Below the pieces are notes generated by a model that saw only the letters and a program-made list of their open reading frames with translations, did no database searches and was not told the DNA's origin. Made by a program: the position numbers and the translations under genes. Positions 10,225-19,231 of a stretch of DNA of 64,000 bases are shown here, piece after piece. This stretch comes from SB11 sp964584305 (GTDB lineage Bacteria; Bacteroidota; Bacteroidia; UBA8524), in NCBI GenBank assembly GCA_964584305.1, contig CAZOZL010000005.1, positions 107,146-171,145 on the forward strand, read 5' to 3'. Numbering within the stretch: position 1 is the first letter of the stretch; every line of letters starts with the position of its first letter.

Positions 10225-11664
10225 ATGATGAAATCATATAAACTCAACAATATAGTAGCTTTAGTAGCTTTATCTGTTGTTTTCTTTTCATGTAAAAAAC
10301 CAAAAAGCGAAACCACTGGCTGGAATTATAACGATTCTAAATGGGGTGGGGTTCAGAAATTGGAGTATGAAGGACAGGAAACTGGTCCTGGTTTGGTTTT
10401 AGTGCAGGGCGGTAACTTTACCATGGGAGCTACAGAACAAGATGTTTTGTATGACCATAACAATGTTGAGCGTAGAGTTACAGTTTCTAGCTTTTATATG
10501 GATGAAACAGAAGTTTCAAACTTTCACTACTTAGAGTATTTAGCTTGGCTTAGTCGCGTATATCTTGACTATCCCGAGGTACACAAAAAAGCATTGCCCG
10601 ATACAAACTCGTGGCGTAGAAAATTAGCATATAACGAACCTTTAGTAATGTACTACTTAAGGCATCCTTCATATAGAGAGTATCCTGTGGTGGGAGTAAC
10701 ATGGGTGCAAGCAACAGGATATGCCTCGTGGCGTACCGACCGTGTTAACGAAATGATTTTAATACGTGAGGGAATACATGATTTGGCTGATTTATCTCAA
10801 CAAAATAATGACCAAAGTTTTAATACTGACGCTTATATGAATGGGCAGTATGATGGAATGGTTAAACGTGATTTGAAGGATATAGCACCTGAAGGAACTA
10901 CCCGTAAAGTGCGTATGGAAGATGGTATTTTTTTACCTGATTACAGGCTGCCTACCGAGGCAGAGTGGGAATACGCATCATACGGTAATATTGGAAATAC
11001 AGTGTATGAAAATATTAACACAAAACGTATTTACCCATGGAATGGTTCTTCATCACTAAGTGTACGTAAAGGTGCGCCAGAGAGATACAGGGGCGATATA
11101 ATGGCAAACTTTAAACGTGATGCTGGTGATATGGCAGGTATTGCTGGAGACCTTAACGATAATGGTATTGTAACAACTCCCGTTAAATCATACGGTAGAA
11201 ACGATTGGGGGCTCTATAATATGGCAGGAAATGTTAGCGAGTGGGTAATGGATGTATATCGTCCTTTATCGTTTGAAGATATTGAAGACCTAAACCCATA
11301 TCGTGGAAACGATTTTAAACAGAAAATGGTGGATGCTGACGGGTATGTTGAAGAAAAAGACTCATTGGGTAGAATAAAATACAGAAGTGTTGATGAAGAC
11401 CCTAATAGATTGAACTACCAAAAATCCGATAATATTGGTTTCTTAGATGAAGAAGAGTATTCAGACCGTGATCAACGTTATGACTATGGTATAGCTAGTT
11501 TAGTAAATAATAAAGCCCGTGTCTATAAAGGGGCATCGTGGGACGATAGAGCCTATTGGTTAGCACCAGGTACTCGTCGTTTTTTAGATGAAAACCAAAA
11601 CCTTGCTACATTAGGATTTAGATGTGCAATGACACGTATTGGTAACCCAGTAGGTAATAAATAA
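10225..11664 (+). CDS. gldJ: Gliding motility lipoprotein GldJ
   Basis: A 479-residue lipoprotein (lipobox VVFFSC, Cys23) with an FGE/sulfatase-modifying-factor fold: GPGLVLVQGGNFTMGA, MDETEVSNFHYLEYL, YRLPTEAEWEYASYG, WGLYNMAGNVSEWVMD, and a final RRFLDENQNLATLGFRCAM. The N-terminal TTGWNYND...WGG...QETGPG segment is specific to GldJ, distinguishing it from GldK. GldJ stabilises other Gld proteins and is needed for gliding and T9SS function in Flavobacterium. In that genus it also neighbours porU and porV, as here. The FGE active-site cysteines are absent, so a structural role is expected. It is somewhat shorter than the flavobacterial protein. Confidence 0.9.
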   Translation: MMKSYKLNNIVALVALSVVFFSCKKPKSETTGWNYNDSKWGGVQKLEYEGQETGPGLVLVQGGNFTMGATEQDVLYDHNNVERRVTVSSFYMDETEVSNFHYLEYLAWLSRVYLDYPEVHKKALPDTNSWRRKLAYNEPLVMYYLRHPSYREYPVVGVTWVQATGYASWRTDRVNEMILIREGIHDLADLSQQNNDQSFNTDAYMNGQYDGMVKRDLKDIAPEGTTRKVRMEDGIFLPDYRLPTEAEWEYASYGNIGNTVYENINTKRIYPWNGSSSLSVRKGAPERYRGDIMANFKRDAGDMAGIAGDLNDNGIVTTPVKSYGRNDWGLYNMAGNVSEWVMDVYRPLSFEDIEDLNPYRGNDFKQKMVDADGYVEEKDSLGRIKYRSVDEDPNRLNYQKSDNIGFLDEEEYSDRDQRYDYGIASLVNNKARVYKGASWDDRAYWLAPGTRRFLDENQNLATLGFRCAMTRIGNPVGNK

Positions 11665-11687
11665 TTTTTAATAGACTCTATAATACT

Positions 11688-11716
11688 AAAGGGTTCAGGA
11701 AACTGAACCCTTTTTT
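11688..11716 (+). terminator. Rho-independent terminator after gldJ
   Basis: Stem AAAGGGTTCAG / CTGAACCCTTT with a GAAA loop, followed by a T-run, 24 bp after the gldJ stop. It marks the end of the PorP-gldJ operon. Confidence 0.88.
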
Positions 11717-11778
11717 GTTGTTACAAGGTTTGAAACAATGCCGCTTATATTCACTTTAAAAGTAATAGCATTTAGCTC

Positions 11779-12042
11779 ATAAGACCGTTGCAGGGGCTAT
11801 AACTCTGTTGTTGGCTATTAGGCTTTTGGCTGTTTGCCATTACAAAGAACATTAGTCAAATTTTTAAAATTTGACTAATGTGGGTATCGTCCACTCTTCT
11901 TTATGAGAAGGATTTTGTGGCTACCCTATTAAAAAGATAGAATAGGCATGAATGCCCATTCTATACATAAAGTTTTTGTAAAGGTTATGAATTGCGGCAG
12001 GTTTCAACCTGCCGCAAGAAAACGCCTGAACAGTACGTAATG
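11779..12042. repeat. Interspersed mosaic palindromic repeat, copy 1
   Basis: Non-coding block. It begins with the end sequence AAGACCGTTGCAGGGGCTATAACTCTG in shortened form, also found at 28400. From 11940 it holds two hairpins: GAATAGGCAT / ATGCCCATTC, then a perfect 12-bp-arm palindrome at 11992-12017 (TTGCGGCAGGTT, centre TC, AACCTGCCGCAA). The same sequence recurs at 34003, 35816, 44985 and 63550, and degenerately at 39567. No reading frame explains it. Confidence 0.85.
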
Positions 12043-12530
12043 ACAGCTTTTACCTGAACCACAATTTGGTTTCCCCTTAAGGGGAAGGGTACTTATTGGG
12101 TAGTGCTAATAGTTAACTTGGAAGGGGTATAAAGACAGGTTCCTGCCTTCGCAGGATATGATAGAAAGGGAGCGTCATTGCGAGATAGCCTTCTTAGGAT
12201 AATGTGGCAATCTGCTATTGCATTAACCCCTACCAATATATTACAGCTTTTACCTGAACCACAATTTGGTTTCCCCTAAGGGGAAGGGTACTTATTTGAT
12301 AGTGCTAATAGTTAATTTGGAAGGGGTATAAAGACAGATTCCTACCTTCGCAGGATATGATAGAAAGGGAGCGTCATTGCGAGATAGCCTTCTTAGGATA
12401 ATGTGGCAATCTGCTATTGCATTAACCCCTACCAATATATTACAGCTTTTACCTGAACCACAATTTGGTTTCCCCTAAGGGGAAGGGTACTTATTTGATA
12501 GTGCTAATAGTTAATTTGGAAGGGGTTGTT
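12043..12530. repeat. Tandem repeat, about 200-bp unit, two full copies and a partial third
   Basis: Units start at 12043, 12243 and 12442 (periods 200 and 199), the one-base difference lying in the CCTTAAGG / CCTAAGG palindrome. Each begins ACAGCTTTTACCTGAACC and carries a CTTCCCC...GGGGAAG-type palindrome. A palindromic GAGATAGCC...TTAGGA stretch follows. The third copy stops after about 90 bp. Copies are nearly identical, so the duplication is recent. Confidence 0.9.
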
Positions 12531-12546
12531 ATACTGGCAAACCACG

Positions 12547-13281
12547 TTATTTAGCAAAAACCTTTTCTAAGATATCGCTAACACGGTGTTTTACATCGTT
12601 TCTTATTTTGCCTTCTTCAACAGATACCTTGGTAAACATACCATCTAATGCTTTTGTGGTAACATAATCGCCCAAAGTATTTTGAGTAATTTTTGGGAAT
12701 AAAAGCCCATTTAGTGATGCGGTATTGTACGCTCCTACCAAATCTGCATATAAACTAGCGGCTGATGCTCCTAATATCAATGGCTTGCCCAATGAGGCAT
12801 TAATTTTTGGGGCAAATGCGTTTTGCAAAGGAGTAAATGTACCCTTTTTTAGAAACGATGTAGCGGCACTATCGTTGCCGTTTAAAATGTTTAACCCATC
12901 AGCAATGGTAATGGAAGTAATTGCATCAACAAAAATGGTAGTAGCCTCTGGTGCAGCATCTTCTGCCGCTCTATTAATAGCCATTATAGTATTTGCTATC
13001 AATGTAGTACCGCCAGGTATTTTACCTAAATTATCAAAGATTGGGGCAGCTTCAGGGGGTAATAGTATTTTTACCGCCTCATCTTTAAAATAGCCATCTG
13101 CGGCAGATAATCTTTTCACAGCGGTATCAGTACCTACCTCTAAGGCAGCTCGTAAACCCTTTACAATATCATCGTTTGATAAGCCATCATTAATTGCGTC
13201 TATAATTTCATCTGTTTTATTACAAGATGAAAACGGAACTGTAAAAGCAAATAAGCTAAGTGCTAAAACTATTTTTTTCAT
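12547..13281 (-). CDS. DUF4197 family lipoprotein
   Basis: A 244-residue secreted lipoprotein. I place the start at the ATG at 13281 because the protein then opens MKKIVLALSLFAFTVPFSSC, a clean lipoprotein signal peptide; an in-frame ATG 33 bp upstream would bury it. The rest matches DUF4197: GLSNDDIVKGLRAALEVGTDTAVKRLS, then FKDEAVKILLPPEA, and near the end GDYVTTKALDGMFTKVSVEE with the KIRxDxxxRxxDIL-type tail. The family is widespread in Gram-negative bacteria and helical; its function is unknown. It has its own transcription unit, flanked by repeats downstream and a divergent M1 peptidase gene upstream. Confidence 0.86.
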   Translation of the reverse strand: MKKIVLALSLFAFTVPFSSCNKTDEIIDAINDGLSNDDIVKGLRAALEVGTDTAVKRLSAADGYFKDEAVKILLPPEAAPIFDNLGKIPGGTTLIANTIMAINRAAEDAAPEATTIFVDAITSITIADGLNILNGNDSAATSFLKKGTFTPLQNAFAPKINASLGKPLILGASAASLYADLVGAYNTASLNGLLFPKITQNTLGDYVTTKALDGMFTKVSVEEGKIRNDVKHRVSDILEKVFAK

Positions 13282-13459
13282 AAAATTTGAGTTGTCTTTC
13301 GTTATCAGCAGCAATATTGATGCCTTTTTATTTTAGAGTGCAATTTAATAATTACCATAACCATTTTGTGTTTTATCTAAAAATAAAGCAATAAAAAACT
13401 ATAAATAGTGCTAAAAAGTCTTTTAATACGTAAAATCGTGGTTTCTTAAACCAAATACA

Positions 13460-15316
13460 ATGAATAGAGTTTTATACTTACTATGTTTCTCATTTATTTC
13501 CATCACCACCTTTTCACAAAAAGGATATTGGCAGCAAAAAGCCAATTACAAGATGGATATTGACTTTGATGTTACGCTACACCAGTTTACGGGAAAACAA
13601 AAAATAACCTACTATAATAACTCTCCTGACACGTTATATAAGGCATTTTATCACCTGTATTTTAATGCTTTTAAAAAGGGAAGTGTTATGGACAACCGTA
13701 CAAAAAGTATTGAAGACCCTGATAAACGCTTGCTTAAAATAGAAAAAATGAAGGCTAACGATGAGGGGTTTCAGAAGATAAACAGCCTTACCCAAAATGG
13801 AAAAACAGTGAAATACAAGGTGGTAGGTACAATTTTAGAAGTAGAATTAGCAAAACCTATTGCGCCTAATAAAAAAGCTGTTTTTGAAATGGAATTTGAT
13901 GCTCAAGTCCCCATACAAACTCGCCGAAGTGGCAGAATGAGCAGTGAAGGCATAGATTATAGCATGAGCCAATGGTATCCTAAAATGTGCGAATACGACC
14001 AGCACGGATGGCACGCAAATGAGTATGTGGGAAGAGAATTTTATGGTATTTGGGGTGATTTTGAGGTGAATATTACTATTGACTCTAACTATGTAATTGG
14101 GGGTACAGGCTATTTGCAAAACCCGCAAAAGGTAGGACATGGCTATGAAAATCCTAATAAAAAATTGAAACGCACAGATAGTAAAAAATTAACTTGGAAG
14201 TTTAAAGCACCTAATGTGCATGATTTTGTTTGGGCTGCCGACCCTGACTATACCGTTGAAAGCCGTGAATGTGAAAATGGAACTACACTTTATTTCGTTT
14301 ATCAACCCGATAGTTTAACCCGTACTACATGGCCAAAACTGGGCAAATACATGGAACAATCATTAAATTGGATGAACAAGCACTATGGCGTTTACCCATA
14401 CAAGCAATATAGCTTTGTACAAGGCGGAGACGGTGGTATGGAATATCCTATGGCTACCCTAATTACAGGAAAGCGGAAACTATCAAGCCTTATTGGGGTG
14501 AGTGTACATGAGATGAATCACAGTTGGTTTCAAGGTGTTTTAGCATTTAATGAAAGCCTTTATAGCTGGATGGACGAAGGATTTACCACCTACGCATCAG
14601 AAGAGGTAATGCGCCATTTAGGTTTTAGGGATACTGAAGAGCCGTTATTTTGGGATGGATACAATAGCTATTTAACACTTGAAGACGAAAATAAAGGCGA
14701 GCCGCTAAACACCCATGCCGATTTTTTTAATAGCAACTTTGCTTATGGTGTTTCTGCCTATCATAAAGGGGGGGTATTTTTGCACCAACTACGCTATATA
14801 GTTGGCGATATTAATTTTAGGAACGGTATGCAACGCTTTTTTAATGAGTGGAAATTTAAACATCCTACTCCTATCCACTTAAAACGTGCTATGGAAAAAA
14901 CAAGTGGTTTAGAGCTGGACTGGTATTTTGAGCAATTTATAAACACCACTAATACCATAGACTATGCTATAACGTCTCTGTATTCATCAAGAAAAAATAA
15001 GTATATCACTATTAAGCGTAAAGGCAAGGTAATGATGCCTTTGGAAATTCTTGTTAGATATACCGATGGAGAATCAGAATTATTATATATTCCATTAGTA
15101 TTAATGCGGGGCGAGAAAACTGATTTTCGTAAAGAAGAGGTACGCCTTCTTCCCGATTGGGATTGGACAAACCCTAACTACACTATTCACCTAAAAAGCA
15201 AAAAAGATATTGCTTTAGTATTTATAGACCCTTATTACTACTTGGCTGATACCGATAGAGAAAATAATATACTTAAAGTAGAAAAAGAAGATACCTTAAT
15301 TATAAAGCAAGAGTAG
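13460..15316 (+). CDS. M1 family metallopeptidase (secreted aminopeptidase-like)
   Basis: A 618-residue zinc peptidase with a signal peptide (SFISITTFSQ). The zinc site is HEMNH at residues 350-354 with the third ligand Glu373 in MDEGFTTYASEE, exactly the HExxH-x18-E spacing of family M1. The substrate-binding GGMEYP motif (the GxMEN element, here with Pro instead of Asn) lies shortly before. The N-terminal beta-saddle domain is present (MDIDFDVTLHQFTGKQKITYYNN). No C-terminal sorting domain, so periplasmic or surface location by another route. It ends 28 bp from the convergent DUF3109 gene. The MEYP change is common in Bacteroidota M1 proteins and may shift specificity away from free N-termini. 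Confidence 0.92.
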   Translation: MNRVLYLLCFSFISITTFSQKGYWQQKANYKMDIDFDVTLHQFTGKQKITYYNNSPDTLYKAFYHLYFNAFKKGSVMDNRTKSIEDPDKRLLKIEKMKANDEGFQKINSLTQNGKTVKYKVVGTILEVELAKPIAPNKKAVFEMEFDAQVPIQTRRSGRMSSEGIDYSMSQWYPKMCEYDQHGWHANEYVGREFYGIWGDFEVNITIDSNYVIGGTGYLQNPQKVGHGYENPNKKLKRTDSKKLTWKFKAPNVHDFVWAADPDYTVESRECENGTTLYFVYQPDSLTRTTWPKLGKYMEQSLNWMNKHYGVYPYKQYSFVQGGDGGMEYPMATLITGKRKLSSLIGVSVHEMNHSWFQGVLAFNESLYSWMDEGFTTYASEEVMRHLGFRDTEEPLFWDGYNSYLTLEDENKGEPLNTHADFFNSNFAYGVSAYHKGGVFLHQLRYIVGDINFRNGMQRFFNEWKFKHPTPIHLKRAMEKTSGLELDWYFEQFINTTNTIDYAITSLYSSRKNKYITIKRKGKVMMPLEILVRYTDGESELLYIPLVLMRGEKTDFRKEEVRLLPDWDWTNPNYTIHLKSKKDIALVFIDPYYYLADTDRENNILKVEKEDTLIIKQE

Positions 15317-15344
15317 TTTTACCCAACTCACGTTACAATAAAAC

Positions 15345-15926
15345 TTACTCCTTCTCTTTACTCATATAGTTGGCAGTGGCTTCAACCTCATCGTACCATG
15401 CCTGCCCAAACTGCCGTATTAGTGCCTCTTTAGTAAACTGATATACAGGCACGCTCAGTTTTTCGCCTAAGCTGCAAGCGGCATTGCAAATATCCCAGTG
15501 GCTATAATTAACCGCCGTAAACTCCTTATATTTCTGCAAACGTATAGGGTATAAATGGCATGAAATAGGTTTTTTATAATCAATTTCTCCAGCTTTATGT
15601 GCTAACTCAATGGCACATTGCGTAGTTCCTGCCTCATCATAAACTACAAAATTACACTCGCCAGTGGGTTGGCAGGTAGTTACCAGTTCATTGTCCAACT
15701 CATCTACCTCATACACTCCTTTTTTTTCCACATCTTTTGCAAAATTAGGTGTCATAAAGGGTTTTATTTGGGGCAAAAGCCCTTCAATAATTTTTGCCTC
15801 ATCGCTGTTAAGCGGCGCACCACGTTCACCTTCAACACAACAAGCACCTTTACATTTTTTCAAATCACAAGTAAATTTTTTGTCGAAAAGTTCTTCTGAT
15901 AGGATAGTGTCCTGAATTACAATCAT
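15345..15926 (-). CDS. DUF3109 family cysteine-rich protein
   Basis: A 193-residue cytoplasmic protein rich in cysteine. Motifs: CDLKKCKGACCVEGERGAPL near the N-terminus, then CQPTGECNF, TTQCAIE and ISCHLYPIR, and WDICNAAC near the C-terminus. This layout matches DUF3109 (relatives of YkgJ-type CxxxCxxCC proteins), thought to bind a metal or Fe-S cluster; the reaction is unknown. Alone on its strand, convergent with the M1 peptidase gene and divergent from the 900-residue secreted protein. Confidence 0.85.
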   Translation of the reverse strand: MIVIQDTILSEELFDKKFTCDLKKCKGACCVEGERGAPLNSDEAKIIEGLLPQIKPFMTPNFAKDVEKKGVYEVDELDNELVTTCQPTGECNFVVYDEAGTTQCAIELAHKAGEIDYKKPISCHLYPIRLQKYKEFTAVNYSHWDICNAACSLGEKLSVPVYQFTKEALIRQFGQAWYDEVEATANYMSKEKE

Positions 15927-16005
15927 TTGATGCAGATATTAAAATTTCGTTAACAATTCCTTAATATTAAAAATAGACATTTGCATTGAAAAAAACTACT
16001 AAATT

Positions 16006-18708
16006 ATGAAGAAACTCTTTACAATTCTATGTCTCATTTTGTTTGCGAATGTAAGCTATTCACAAATTGTTATTTCAGGCTATATGTATGATGTGTCCGG
16101 TTCAGACGGGAATTACGAATACGTACAACTAATGGCAACAGAAAACATCAATTTTGCAACCAATAATTATACTGTTGCCGTGTGTAATAATAGTACAGCC
16201 GAGAGTAAGGGATGGCTAATTGGCGGTACTTTCAAGTCTTATACTTTTGTATTAAGCACTGGAAGCGTTAACAAAGGCGATATATTTTATGTAGGCGGTA
16301 GCGAAAAAAGACTTGTTGGTGCAGGTTCTGCTGATATTAGCAGTGCAACATGGATACGTACTATAGACTTGGTAAACAACGCTGGTGATGTGGTTGGAAA
16401 TAGTGGAAATGGTAAGTTTGGTAATGGAGGAAGCAGTGCAGATGGTATAGCTGTATTTTCAGGAAAGTTACTGACTACTGATACTACAAAAAAACCTATT
16501 GATTGTGTGTTTTATGGCACTGCAGTAGGCAATGCCTTCGTATCATCAACAGTAGGGTTTCCAGTAGCTGATAACGATTTGTATAAGAGTAGCCAAGGGT
16601 TATTTGGTGAAGGAACTAATACTACCATTTTTAATGATTACTCATCAAACCGTTTCACCTCATTAACAGGTACATACGATGCTGGAACTAAAAAATGGAC
16701 TACTGCACGTACTGCAACAAGCATTACTTTATCAGGCAGCTCTATTATTGGTGATATTGCAAGTAAAATTACTTTAAAAACGGGCGGCCCAGCTATTACA
16801 CTTAACACAGTTGGTTTTACAAACGATTTTGGTTTAACCTACCCTAATACGCCTTCATCAGGCTCAAACTTTTTGTTTTCGGGAGATAAACTTACCGATT
16901 CATTGGTTATTACTGTTAAAGCTCCTTTCGAGATAAGAGTGGGTGTAAATAGCTATGCAAGTGGAACTATTAAACGTGTACATACTGCTGGTGTAGTAAA
17001 TAATACTGTTCTTGATGTGAGGTTTAACCCTACCGCTACGGGTGTTTTTATGGATACTATTTTCCTTTCTACTACTGGCGGAACAACACAAAAAGTACCC
17101 GTTAAAGGTACTTCATCAAACAATCCTGAAATTTCTTTTCAAACAACATCGTTTAGTATAAATGAAGGCGGCGGCGGTTCTATTACCTTACAGGTAAATA
17201 TTGCTAATGCTAATGCCAACTCTACTTCGGTAGATATTGATGTAACCCTTCTTAGTACAGCCACAGCAGGCAGTGATTATACTTTCTCACCACCAGAAAC
17301 TATAACTTTCCCAGCAAATTCTACTGATAGTATTATTGTTACAATACCTATTATTGATGATAATATTGTTGAAGGAGATGAAATCATTTGGTTTACTTTT
17401 GATAATTCTAACAACGGAGCAGTGTTTGGTGCTAATGATACAGTTAGAGTTACTATTATTGATGATGATTACCGCAAAGTAAATATTGGTGATATAGCTG
17501 GTGAAGATGCCAATGGGGAGCCTGATTCAGTTGGGAAACTATACGAAATAACGGGTGTAGTATATGGACATAATAAACGTAGCCCAGGTTTTCAATTCAC
17601 TATTCGTGACCAAACAGGTGGTTTAGGTACTTTTGGACCTACTGATGCTTTTGGATATACTCCAGCGCAAGGCGATAGTATTACCATACTAGGGCAACTA
17701 TCACATTTTAGAGGTTTTGCACAAATAAGTTTTATGGATACCATTATTTTCCATCAATCAAACCAACCACTAAAAGCACCAAGGGTGGTAACTACTTTGG
17801 GCGAGGGTACAGAGTCTGATTTAGTAAGGTTTGATAATGCAACTGCAAGCGGTGTATGGGCATCGGGCAATCAGTGGGTATATATTAATGGCGGAAACGA
17901 CTCTATATCCGTTCGTATCACTCCCAGCTCTAATACACTTATTGGCAAACCAATTCCTTCAAAACCATTTGCCCTAATAGGCATAGGTGGGCAATTCGAT
18001 TTTTCTTCACCATATACTTCAGGGTATCAAGTATTCCCTCGTGATACAAATGATATTATAGTACCCAAAGATTCTTTATCTCCATTTAATTTATTGTCTC
18101 CAACTAATAACTCAAGCATAACTATACAAGGTGCAGGTACGCAATTGCTTAGTATTACTTGGGAACCTTCTCAACAAGGACAAGGTTTATTGCCACCTAC
18201 CTACGAGTTTTTGATGGACATACCTACGGGAGATTTTAGTGCGCCTATTTTTTCACGTCCATCTAGTACTGGTGGTTCTGCCGCAGCATTAGGCTTACCA
18301 TATTTTCAGATAGCTACATTTTTAGATAATCAAGGAGTGAATGTTGGGCAATCAATATCATTAATATGGACTGTGAAGGCAACGACCACTAATAGCCATA
18401 GCCGGTTATCAGATATGCCTTTTAATATCACATTAATTCGTGATGCAATGAATAGCGTGAAGGTGGTATTGGGCGATAAACTTTTAGTATATCCAAACCC
18501 AGCTACCAATACTGTTTTTGTTGAAGCACCCGAAGCAATTAAAAGTATTGCAATAGCATCATTAGATGGGAAAATACAAACCCAACAAATTGTTAACGGA
18601 ACACTAAAAGCAGATATTAATACAACAAATCTTAAAAGTGGGATGTATGTAATTTCAGTAGAGACTGGCAATGCAGTATATACACACCGTTTAATTATTC
18701 AGAAATAA
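16006..18708 (+). CDS. T9SS cargo with Calx-beta domain and C-terminal sorting domain
   Basis: A 900-residue exported protein. Signal peptide MKKLFTILCLILFANVSYSQ, then a lamin-tail-like beta domain (ISGYMYDVSGSDGNYEYVQLM). At about 375-495 there is a Calx-beta domain (FSINEGGGGSITLQVNIANA, AGSDYTF, PIIDDNIVEGDEIIWFTF) with its Asp-rich calcium site, then an OB-fold-like stretch (YEITGVVYGHNKRSPGFQFTIRD). The last 80 residues are a type A T9SS sorting domain (LVYPNPATNTVFVE, LKSGMYVISVETG). Calx-beta domains bind calcium and are typical of surface adhesins or modular enzymes; no catalytic domain was recognised. Monocistronic, with its own terminator. Confidence 0.88.
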   Translation: MKKLFTILCLILFANVSYSQIVISGYMYDVSGSDGNYEYVQLMATENINFATNNYTVAVCNNSTAESKGWLIGGTFKSYTFVLSTGSVNKGDIFYVGGSEKRLVGAGSADISSATWIRTIDLVNNAGDVVGNSGNGKFGNGGSSADGIAVFSGKLLTTDTTKKPIDCVFYGTAVGNAFVSSTVGFPVADNDLYKSSQGLFGEGTNTTIFNDYSSNRFTSLTGTYDAGTKKWTTARTATSITLSGSSIIGDIASKITLKTGGPAITLNTVGFTNDFGLTYPNTPSSGSNFLFSGDKLTDSLVITVKAPFEIRVGVNSYASGTIKRVHTAGVVNNTVLDVRFNPTATGVFMDTIFLSTTGGTTQKVPVKGTSSNNPEISFQTTSFSINEGGGGSITLQVNIANANANSTSVDIDVTLLSTATAGSDYTFSPPETITFPANSTDSIIVTIPIIDDNIVEGDEIIWFTFDNSNNGAVFGANDTVRVTIIDDDYRKVNIGDIAGEDANGEPDSVGKLYEITGVVYGHNKRSPGFQFTIRDQTGGLGTFGPTDAFGYTPAQGDSITILGQLSHFRGFAQISFMDTIIFHQSNQPLKAPRVVTTLGEGTESDLVRFDNATASGVWASGNQWVYINGGNDSISVRITPSSNTLIGKPIPSKPFALIGIGGQFDFSSPYTSGYQVFPRDTNDIIVPKDSLSPFNLLSPTNNSSITIQGAGTQLLSITWEPSQQGQGLLPPTYEFLMDIPTGDFSAPIFSRPSSTGGSAAALGLPYFQIATFLDNQGVNVGQSISLIWTVKATTTNSHSRLSDMPFNITLIRDAMNSVKVVLGDKLLVYPNPATNTVFVEAPEAIKSIAIASLDGKIQTQQIVNGTLKADINTTNLKSGMYVISVETGNAVYTHRLIIQK

Positions 18709-18728
18709 GAGGTTTTTAACCTACTGAA

Positions 18729-18755
18729 AAGCGCACCAAAAGGTGCGCTTTTTTT
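18729..18755 (+). terminator. Rho-independent terminator after the Calx-beta cargo gene
   Basis: Perfect stem AAGCGCACC / GGTGCGCTT with an AAAA loop and a following T-run, 20 bp past the stop codon. Confidence 0.93.
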
Positions 18756-18942
18756 GTGCGGAAAATTGCTTTATAAAAATAATTGGACAACACACTTTTT
18801 TGTAAGAACTTTGTAGTAACAATTAAGCAGATAATTAATTGTTTTCATAGTTTGACCCCTAAGCGTCGGGATGATATTTTAGGGGTTATTTTTTTATTGA
18901 AAATTTTAAGCATAGCAAGGGGTTACATTAATATTTTGTTTT

Positions 18943-18950
18943 ATATTTGC
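18943..18950 (+). promoter_or_regulatory. Promoter -7 element for tRNA-Arg
   Basis: TATATTTG, an exact TAnnTTTG match, 18 bp before the tRNA 5' end. The -33 position has GGGTTAC rather than a clear TTG. Confidence 0.55.
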
Positions 18951-18968
18951 ACTCCATTTAAATAAAAT

Positions 18969-19042
18969 GGATTCGTAGCTTAACTGGATAGAGCACCTGA
19001 TTACGGATCAGGAGGTTGGGGGTTCGAATCCCTTCGAGTCCA
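18969..19042 (+). tRNA. tRNA-Arg (anticodon ACG)
   Basis: A 74-nt cloverleaf. Acceptor GGATTCG pairs with CGAGTCC (one wobble). The D-arm is GCTTAACTGGATAGAGC. The anticodon stem CCTGA/TCAGG encloses loop TTACGGA, giving anticodon ACG (Arg, CGN codons, A34 normally converted to inosine). The T-loop is TTCGAAT. The discriminator is A at 19042 and CCA is not encoded. It stands alone, with its own promoter and terminator. Confidence 0.96.
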
Positions 19043-19054
19043 CTCAGAAACAAA

Positions 19055-19089
19055 AGCCTTTCAGCGTTTATACGTTGAAAGGCTTTTTT
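19055..19089 (+). terminator. Terminator after tRNA-Arg
   Basis: Stem AGCCTTTCAGCG / CGTTGAAAGGCT (one G-T pair) followed by six T, 12 bp past the tRNA. Confidence 0.92.
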
Positions 19090-19231
19090 CATTTGCACAC
19101 AATTTGTCCAAAATTATTTAATACTATAAAAATAGGTGTTTCGGTACAAAAGGAAATAATGCTTGTTTTGGCGTGTGCTTTTTACAAAAATTTATGAACA
19201 AGAAAGCGAGTTGTAAATCACAACGGTATAT

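Noticed and set aside
10225..11664. Formylglycine-generating enzyme (sulfatase activator)
   Set aside because: The FGE fold is present but the catalytic cysteines are missing, and the lipobox plus GldJ-specific N-terminus and porU/porV neighbours identify GldJ.
11779..12530. Possible CRISPR array in the repeat blocks
   Set aside because: Repeat units are 131-200 bp with no regular short repeat/spacer alternation and no cas gene nearby.
12725..13093. 122-codon plus-strand frame
   Set aside because: Antisense to the DUF4197 gene, which has a clear signal peptide and family motifs.
18783..18965. 60-codon frame before tRNA-Arg
   Set aside because: It runs through the tRNA promoter and has no supporting start signal or homology that I recognise.
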